The position numbers and the translations under genes were made by a program. From positions 1-40,017 of the forward strand of contig VXNK01000052.1 of NCBI GenBank assembly GCA_009840595.1: a stretch of DNA of 40,017 nucleotides, written 5' to 3'. The notes beneath the pieces were generated by a model that saw only the letters and a list, made by a program, of their open reading frames with translations, did not search any database and was not told the DNA's origin. Shown here in pieces: positions 34,735 through 40,017 of this stretch. The stretch's first letter is position 1. Each line of letters begins with the position of its first letter. This stretch comes from Rhodospirillaceae bacterium (GTDB lineage: Bacteria > Pseudomonadota > Alphaproteobacteria > Bin65).

Positions 34735-36063
34735 TTACGCCAGCCGGTCGTGCAGCACGCGCCCCTCGACGACCGTGCGCATCGCCATGCCCTGGACCGG
34801 AAGGTTGTCCCAGGGCGCGTTCTTGGACTTGCTGAGGAACGAGTCCGGGTCGATGCGCCAGGGCCGGTCCGGGTCGATCAGCACCAGATCCGCCGGCCCG
34901 CCCTTGCGCAGCCGGCCTTCGGCGAGCCCGAGAATGCCGGCCGGGCCGCCGGTCAGCTTGCCGAGCAGGTCCATCATGCCCAGCCGGCCCTTGTGCACCA
35001 GGGTCAGGCTGAGCGGCAGCAGCGTCTCCAGACCGGCGATGCCGTTCTCCGCCTGGGCGAACGGCACCCGTTTGCTGTCCTGGTCGTGGGGCGCATGGTC
35101 GGTGGCGATGGCGTCGATCGTGCCGTCGGCCAGTCCCTCGACGATGGCCTCCCGGTCCTCTTCCGTGCGCAGGGGCGGCGACAGTTTCGCAAAGGTCCGG
35201 TAGTCGCCGATGGCGGTCTCGTTAAGGGTGAAATAGGGCGGCGCGGTATCGCAGGTGACCGGCAGTTCGCGGGCCTTGGCGCGCCGGATGGCCTCGACAG
35301 CATCCGCGGTCGAGACATGGGCGGCGTGGTAGCGCCCGCCGGTCGCTTCGACCAGGCGCAGGTCGCGCTCGATGGTCATGACTTCCGCGACCGTCGGAAT
35401 GCCGCGCAGTCCGAGGCGCAACGCCATCTCGCCGCCGTTCATGACACCGTTCTCGGCCAATGCGGGATCTTCGGGATGCTGGACGATGAGGAGCCCGAAG
35501 GTCCGGGCGTAGTTCAGCGCCCGTTGCATGACCCGCGAATTCGCGATTGCCCGGGTACCGTCGGTAAAGGCCAACGCGCCGGTCTCCGCCAGCAGGCCCA
35601 TTTCGGTCAGCTCGCGGCCTTGCAACCCCTTCGTCGCGGCGGCGTAGCAGAAAACCTTGGTCGCCTTGACCTCGCGGGCGCGCCGGGCAATGAACTCGAC
35701 CCCGGCGACATCGTCGATCACCGGGTCGGTGTTGGGCAGGCAGACCATGGTCGAGACGCCGCCGGCGCCGGCGGCCGCGCTCGCCGTCTCGATGGTCTCC
35801 TTGTGCTCCTCGCCGGGTTCGCGCAACTGCGTCCGCATGTCGACCAGGCCGGGGGCCAGGATCATGCCGCGGCAGTCCACAACCTCGACCGAGGGCGGAG
35901 GTGCGTCGCTGAACAGCCTGGGTCCGAGATCGGCGATCGTCCCGTCGCTCGTCACCAGCGCGCCGGGCGTATCCAGGCCGCTCGCCGGGTCGACCAGCCG
36001 GGCGTTGACGTAGGCGACGGTGCCGGAGCGTTCGCCCCCGTGGCGTGTATTCGCGCCCGCCAT
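34735..36063 (-). CDS. pyrC: Dihydroorotase-like protein lacking metal HxH (PyrC')
   Basis: This is a 442-residue amidohydrolase of the dihydroorotase type. Its first metal-binding motif, normally DxHxH, reads VDMRTQLREPG here, so the two histidines are replaced by Arg77 and Gln79. Later elements (HAAHVST, IDAIATDHAPHD) are kept. In several bacteria a gene next to pyrB encodes an inactive dihydroorotase-like subunit needed for aspartate transcarbamoylase assembly; this looks like such a PyrC'/PyrX protein. It overlaps pyrB by one base (TGATG). A true dihydroorotase should exist elsewhere in the genome. Confidence 0.9.
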   Translation of the reverse strand: MAGANTRHGGERSGTVAYVNARLVDPASGLDTPGALVTSDGTIADLGPRLFSDAPPPSVEVVDCRGMILAPGLVDMRTQLREPGEEHKETIETASAAAGAGGVSTMVCLPNTDPVIDDVAGVEFIARRAREVKATKVFCYAAATKGLQGRELTEMGLLAETGALAFTDGTRAIANSRVMQRALNYARTFGLLIVQHPEDPALAENGVMNGGEMALRLGLRGIPTVAEVMTIERDLRLVEATGGRYHAAHVSTADAVEAIRRAKARELPVTCDTAPPYFTLNETAIGDYRTFAKLSPPLRTEEDREAIVEGLADGTIDAIATDHAPHDQDSKRVPFAQAENGIAGLETLLPLSLTLVHKGRLGMMDLLGKLTGGPAGILGLAEGRLRKGGPADLVLIDPDRPWRIDPDSFLSKSKNAPWDNLPVQGMAMRTVVEGRVLHDRLA

Positions 36064-37031
36064 CAACCGTCGTCCGGTTCCGGCAGGTTGCGGGTCAGCA
36101 CTTCCAGACAGGCCATGCGCACGGCGACGCCCATCTCGACCTGCTCCTGAATGGCGCTGCGGCCGATATCGTCGGCGACCTCGCTGTCGATCTCGACGCC
36201 CCGGTTCATCGGGCCGGGATGCAGGATCAGCGCGTCGGGTTTCGCGTTCGACAGCTTCTGCCGGTCCAGCCCGAAAAAGCGGAAATATTCCCGGATCGAC
36301 GGCACATAGCTGCCCTGCATCCGCTCGAGCTGGAGCCGCAGCATCATCACGATGTCGGCGTCCTTCAGGCCGTTCGCCATGTCGTGGAACACCTCGACAC
36401 CGAAACGCTCCATCGTGCCGGGCACGAGAGTCGGCGGGCCGATGACCCTGACCCGCGCGCCCATGGTGTGCAGCAGGAAGATGTTGGAGCGCGCGACCCT
36501 GCTGTGAACGACATCGCCGCAAATCGCCACGGTCAGGCCCTGCAGCCGGCCCTTGCGCCGCCGGATGGTGACTGCATCGAGCAGGGCTTGGGTCGGATGC
36601 TCGTGGGCGCCGTCGCCGCCGTTGACGACCACGCATTCGACCTTTTGCGACAGGAGGCTGACCGCGCCGCTCTCGGGATGCCGGCAGACCAGCACGTCCG
36701 GATGCATGGCGTTCAGCGTGAGCGCCGTATCGAGCAGCGTCTCGCCCTTTTTGATCGAACTGTGCTCGATCGACATGTTGACGACGTCGGCGCCGAGGCG
36801 CAGCGCCGCCAGTTGGAAGGACGTGCGGGTGCGCGTCGAATTCTCGAAAAACAGATTGATGACGGTCCGGCCGCGCAAGGCCTTGCCGGGCTTGCGCGCG
36901 CGCCGGTTGCGCTCGGCATAGTGGTCCGACCGGTCGAGCAGCAGGCTGATTTCGTCGGCCGAAAGGTCTTCGATTCCCAGCAGGTTGCGATGCCGGAATT
37001 CGAATTTCGGTTTTTTCAGCGGGACGGCCAT
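36063..37031 (-). CDS. pyrB: Aspartate carbamoyltransferase catalytic subunit
   Basis: This 322-residue enzyme joins carbamoyl phosphate and aspartate in pyrimidine synthesis. The carbamoyl-phosphate motif is [12 protein letters not shown] (about residues 61-72), followed by [18 protein letters not shown] and [14 protein letters not shown]. Length fits the family. ATG 37031 lacks a good Shine-Dalgarno sequence; an upstream TTG at 37070 is in frame. No PyrI regulatory subunit is present, as is usual beside PyrC'. The preceding transporter gene ends 46 bp upstream in the same direction. Confidence 0.96.
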   Translation of the reverse strand: MAVPLKKPKFEFRHRNLLGIEDLSADEISLLLDRSDHYAERNRRARKPGKALRGRTVINLFFENSTRTRTSFQLAALRLGADVVNMSIEHSSIKKGETLLDTALTLNAMHPDVLVCRHPESGAVSLLSQKVECVVVNGGDGAHEHPTQALLDAVTIRRRKGRLQGLTVAICGDVVHSRVARSNIFLLHTMGARVRVIGPPTLVPGTMERFGVEVFHDMANGLKDADIVMMLRLQLERMQGSYVPSIREYFRFFGLDRQKLSNAKPDALILHPGPMNRGVEIDSEVADDIGRSAIQEQVEMGVAVRMACLEVLTRNLPEPDDG

Positions 37032-37077
37032 TAAAGCCGCGATATAGGCACGCTCCGCAGCAAAGGGCAAGACGGCT

Positions 37078-37995
37078 TCAGGACGGCGAAGGGCTGCCGC
37101 CGCCCCCGGCGCTGCCGAGCTGGCGTTCCCGGATCCAGATATACAGGCCCGCCAGCACGACGAGGCCCGCGCCGAGTAGCGTCATGGTATCCGGATAGTT
37201 GCCGAAAATCGCGATGCCGAACAGGGCAGCCCAGACCAGTGTGGAATAGCCGAAGGGCGCGAGCAGCGACGCTTCGGAACGGGCGAAAGCCGCGATCAGC
37301 AGAAACTGCCCGGCGCCCGCCGTAAAGCCGCAGCAGGCCAGCCACAACCAGCCCAGCGGCGACGGATTCTGCCAGACGAACGGCATGACGGCCGAGGCGG
37401 CGACGATGCCGACGACCGGCGTCCAGAACATGGTCGTGAAGGGATGGTCGTCGGCCGCGATGGCCCGGGTGACGAGTTGGTACAGGGCGAAGCTGACCGA
37501 CGCGCCGAACGGCAGCAGCATGGCCCAGTGGAAGGCGCCGCCCGGCTGCATGATGACAAGTACGCCGGCGAAGCCGAACCCGACCGCCGCCCAGCGCCGC
37601 GGCCCGACCTTTTCGCCCAGGAACAGGACGCTCAGCACGACCAGGATCAGCGGCCCGGCATACATGATCGACGCGCTGGTCGCGAGGGTCAGGTAGAACA
37701 GGCTGCCGAAAAACAGGGTGTTGGTGCAGTACAGGATGGCGGAGCGTACCAGCTGTAACCGCGGCCGGTTCGGCCGGACCCGCCCGCGGTAGCGCGGCAG
37801 CAGGAACAGCGGCAGGAAGCACAGCCAGTGGAACAGCATGCGCCCCCAGGTGACCTGGAACACGCTCAATTCGTCGGCGAGGAACTTCACGAATACATTG
37901 GTGCCCATGAAGAACAGGGTGGCGCCGAGCATCAGCAGGATGCCGCTGCGGTCGGCGCGCCGGCCAGCGCTTTCACCGGGGGCGGCGGAAGGCAC
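37078..37995 (-). CDS. EamA-family (DMT) transporter, copy 1
   Basis: This is a 305-residue membrane protein with about ten helices in two EamA halves, the drug/metabolite transporter superfamily. Signs are [20 protein letters not shown] at the start, [20 protein letters not shown] and [19 protein letters not shown]. Members export amino acids, nucleotides, S-adenosylmethionine and other metabolites; the cargo is not predictable. It starts with GTG 37995, 16 bp after the next EamA gene, and may be co-transcribed with pyrB. Confidence 0.92.
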   Translation of the reverse strand: MPSAAPGESAGRRADRSGILLMLGATLFFMGTNVFVKFLADELSVFQVTWGRMLFHWLCFLPLFLLPRYRGRVRPNRPRLQLVRSAILYCTNTLFFGSLFYLTLATSASIMYAGPLILVVLSVLFLGEKVGPRRWAAVGFGFAGVLVIMQPGGAFHWAMLLPFGASVSFALYQLVTRAIAADDHPFTTMFWTPVVGIVAASAVMPFVWQNPSPLGWLWLACCGFTAGAGQFLLIAAFARSEASLLAPFGYSTLVWAALFGIAIFGNYPDTMTLLGAGLVVLAGLYIWIRERQLGSAGGGGSPSPS

Positions 37996-38011
37996 GGTCG
38001 CAGCCGGCCGT

Positions 38012-38896
38012 TCAGTCCGGGGCGGCGGCGCGACGGGTTTCGCGCCGCCAGATATAGAGGCCGCTGCCGATAATCACCGCCGCGCCGAGCAGCACCCACA
38101 GATCGGGCAGGTCGCCGAAGAGCCACCAGCCGAAAACGCCGGCGAACGGGAGCTGGACATAGATGAAGGGCGCCACGGTCGAGGCCTCGGCGAACTGGAA
38201 CGCCTTGATCAGCAAGAACTGGCCGGCAAAGCCGAAAAATCCCGTGAACAGCAGGAGCAGCCATTCTCCGGCGGTCGGCGGGCTCCACACGGCGAACGCC
38301 ATCGGGGTCGTGACCGCCAGTCCGACGAGGCTGGTGTAGAAGAACAGGGTGAGCGGGTGCTCGGAGAAGCTGAGCAGGCGGGTCGAGACCTGGTAGCAGG
38401 CGTAGCACAGGCTGGCGAGCAGGGGCAGCAGCGCCGCCCATTGCAGGAAATCCGTGCCCGGCCGCAGGATTATCAGCACGCCGAGAAAGCCGACCGCGAT
38501 CGCCGAGCGCCGCCGCCAGCCGACCGGCTCGCCGAGCGCCCAGGGCGACATCAGGGTTACGAGCAGGGGCGCCGAAAAGACCAGCGCCGTCGCTTCGGCA
38601 AGCGGCATCAGGCTGATCGCCCCGATACCGGCCAGGGTGCCGCCGGCCAGAAACAGGGAGCGCAGGATGTGCATCGCCGGGCGCCCGGTCCTGACCAGCC
38701 GGATCGTCGTCGGGGCCAGGAAGATCGGCACCGTGAGCAGGAAATGGAAAAGGTAGCGGCCCCAGACGACCGTTTCGTAGGGCTGTGTCGCTGTCAGGTA
38801 TTTCGCCGCCGCCTCCATCACGCTCAGGCAGAATATGGCGCCGATCATCAGCAGGATGCCGAGCCGGGGCCGGCTGGAGCGGGTGGAAGAGTTCAA
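38012..38896 (-). CDS. EamA-family (DMT) transporter, copy 2
   Basis: This is a 294-residue membrane protein of the same family and layout as its neighbour: GILLMIGAIFCLSVMEAAAK, ATALVFSAPLLVTLMSPWAL, GEPVGWRRRSAIAVGFLGV. The two are probably an old tandem duplication. The start is uncertain. The frame is open to TTG 39115, but that stretch is arginine-rich and overlaps a repeat, so I chose TTG 38896 just before the first helix; ATG 39016 is an alternative. It is divergent from the Rieske gene. Confidence 0.88.
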   Translation of the reverse strand: MNSSTRSSRPRLGILLMIGAIFCLSVMEAAAKYLTATQPYETVVWGRYLFHFLLTVPIFLAPTTIRLVRTGRPAMHILRSLFLAGGTLAGIGAISLMPLAEATALVFSAPLLVTLMSPWALGEPVGWRRRSAIAVGFLGVLIILRPGTDFLQWAALLPLLASLCYACYQVSTRLLSFSEHPLTLFFYTSLVGLAVTTPMAFAVWSPPTAGEWLLLLFTGFFGFAGQFLLIKAFQFAEASTVAPFIYVQLPFAGVFGWWLFGDLPDLWVLLGAAVIIGSGLYIWRRETRRAAAPD

Positions 38897-38902
38897 GGTG
38901 CG

Positions 38903-38928
38903 GGTCGGGCGAGGTCGGGCGAGGTCGG
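38903..38928. repeat. 10-bp tandem repeat upstream of EamA copy 2
   Basis: GGTCGGGCGA occurs twice in tandem followed by a partial copy. It lies between the two divergent genes, upstream of my chosen start for the transporter. It is probably slippage and has no evident function. Confidence 0.6.
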
Positions 38929-39132
38929 TCGCAGCGGGCCGTCGGCGGGTTTGCCGGCAAACCCGCAGGCGGCGTCTTTTGGCAGAGCCGGGAGCGGCGG
39001 GCAACCCGCCGGCCATGCCGCCTGCGCGCCGGCGCCATGCGCCGCCGCCCGAAATTTTCCTTGCGGTCCCCGCGCCTCCGGATATATCTGCACATGCAGA
39101 TAATTCAGCGCTCAATTCCGAGAGGACGGGCT

Positions 39133-40017
39133 ATGGACGGGCTGGAGAGTGCGAACGCTGCGGCGCGGATTGCCGGGCCAAGCAGCGATTTTTCGCGAAT
39201 TCCCTATCATCTGTACACCGACCGGTCGGTGTTCGACCTTGAGCAGGAGCGAATTTTCCGTGGGCCGACCTGGAGCTATCTCGGCTTTGAGACCGAGGTG
39301 AAAGAGCCGGGCGACTACATCACCGGCTATGTCGGGACGACGCCCTATGTCCTGACCCGGGACAAGGACGGCGCGCTTCACGCCTTCGTCAACCGCTGCG
39401 CCCATCGCGGCGTCGCCGTGGTCCGGGACCTGCGCGGCAACGCCCGCAACTTCACCTGCATCTATCACCAGTGGTGCTACGCGCTGAACGGCGACCTGAT
39501 CGGCGTGCCGATGATGAAGGGCATGCGCGGCGTCGGCGGCTATCCCGACGATTTTTCCGTCGACGGGCACGGGCTCCGAAAGCTCAGGGTCGAGACTTTC
39601 TCGGGTATCGTTTTCGGCACGTTCAGCGACGAGACGCCGCCGCTCGAAGACTATCTCGGCCCGGCGATCTGCGCCCGGCTCAAGCTGGTCTGCGGCCGGC
39701 CGATCAAAGTCACCGGCTATCACCGCCACACGATGCGCGCGAACTGGAAACTGTTCGTCGAGAACACGCGCGACATGTACCACGCGCCGATGCTGCACCC
39801 GTTCGTCTCGGTGTTCGAGATCGCCGACGCCGCGATGCAGGCGACCATGGAGATGAGCCACCGGGGCGGACTGAACTCGCTCCTCTCCGGATACAGACCC
39901 ACGGATGCCAGCGGCGGCCGGCCCCCGCCGCGCCAGGGCAAGAGCATTCAGCTCGAGGCACCGGATGTGGCGCTCGGTATTCCGGAATTCACAGACCGGC
40001 TGCCCATAAAGATAATA
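39133..40017 (+). CDS. Rieske aromatic ring-hydroxylating dioxygenase alpha subunit (partial)
   Basis: This gene runs off the window; 295 codons are visible with no stop. The Rieske [2Fe-2S] ligands are Cys89-His91 (NRCAHRG) and Cys109-His112 (CIYHQW). The mononuclear iron site follows in NWKLFVENTRDMYHAPMLH: Asp214 bridge, His217 and His222. The fold is that of the large subunit of ring-hydroxylating dioxygenases, which add O2 to aromatic or related rings; the substrate is unknown. The ATG at 39133 follows AGAGGA. A beta subunit or reductase gene could lie to the right of the window. Confidence 0.94.
   Translation, partial: MDGLESANAAARIAGPSSDFSRIPYHLYTDRSVFDLEQERIFRGPTWSYLGFETEVKEPGDYITGYVGTTPYVLTRDKDGALHAFVNRCAHRGVAVVRDLRGNARNFTCIYHQWCYALNGDLIGVPMMKGMRGVGGYPDDFSVDGHGLRKLRVETFSGIVFGTFSDETPPLEDYLGPAICARLKLVCGRPIKVTGYHRHTMRANWKLFVENTRDMYHAPMLHPFVSVFEIADAAMQATMEMSHRGGLNSLLSGYRPTDASGGRPPPRQGKSIQLEAPDVALGIPEFTDRLPIKII

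Noticed and set aside
1-40017. tRNA, rRNA, CRISPR arrays or insertion sequences
   Set aside because: No cloverleaf with a conserved T-loop, no rRNA-like stretch, no regularly spaced identical repeats with unique spacers, and no transposase or integrase gene were seen.

Overview
The window is GC-rich bacterial chromosome (third codon positions almost always G or C). The gene set points to an alphaproteobacterium, probably Rhodospirillales-like and free-living or host-associated: an aspS with alphaproteobacterial features, an EipB/DUF1849 envelope protein, DinB with an N-terminal zinc ribbon, and the neighbourhood pyrB-pyrC-plsY / dprA-topA-rnr-S41 protease-rpmG. The species cannot be named from the sequence alone.

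Layout. 1-981 has no convincing gene; it holds three dispersed inverted-repeat elements, two arrays of 10-bp phased CATGAC repeats and an orphan TetR-type operator. 982-5127 carries a cupin dioxygenase-like gene, an amidase, a 45-residue cytochrome aa3 oxidase subunit IV, a two-domain AhpD/CMD-family protein with an in-frame UGA where the second redox cysteine should be (a strong selenoprotein candidate with a SECIS-like hairpin), and a GYD protein. 5424-7751 is an MMPL/RND exporter. 7878-9905 is an unusual fusion of a GPP34 (GOLPH3-like) domain to a cytochrome P450. 10326-13987 holds a class II aldolase-family gene, aspS and eipB. 13998-23731 is a leftward housekeeping block (dinB, rpmG, S41 protease, rnr, topA, dprA). 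34072-38896 is another leftward block (plsY, pyrC-like, pyrB, two EamA transporters). The right edge cuts a Rieske dioxygenase alpha subunit.

Between dprA and plsY, genes that are usually neighbours in related bacteria, lies a segment of about 10.3 kb (23732-34071). It contains a toxin-antitoxin-like pair (a DUF7662-type protein with an antitoxin-like tail, plus a PIN-domain toxin) and a complete-looking organosulfonate island. That island has an HpsN-type dehydrogenase, an MDR and an SDR dehydrogenase, a three-component TRAP transporter with a small extra membrane protein, a LacI-type regulator with two operator palindromes 21 bp apart, and sulfolactate sulfo-lyase SuyAB. Together these would import 2,3-dihydroxypropane-1-sulfonate (DHPS), interconvert its enantiomers through a keto intermediate, oxidise it to 3-sulfolactate, and cleave that to pyruvate and sulfite. 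No sulfite oxidase or exporter is visible in the window.

The strongest candidates for something new are the UGA-containing AhpD-like protein, the GPP34-P450 fusion, and the DUF7662/PIN pair.
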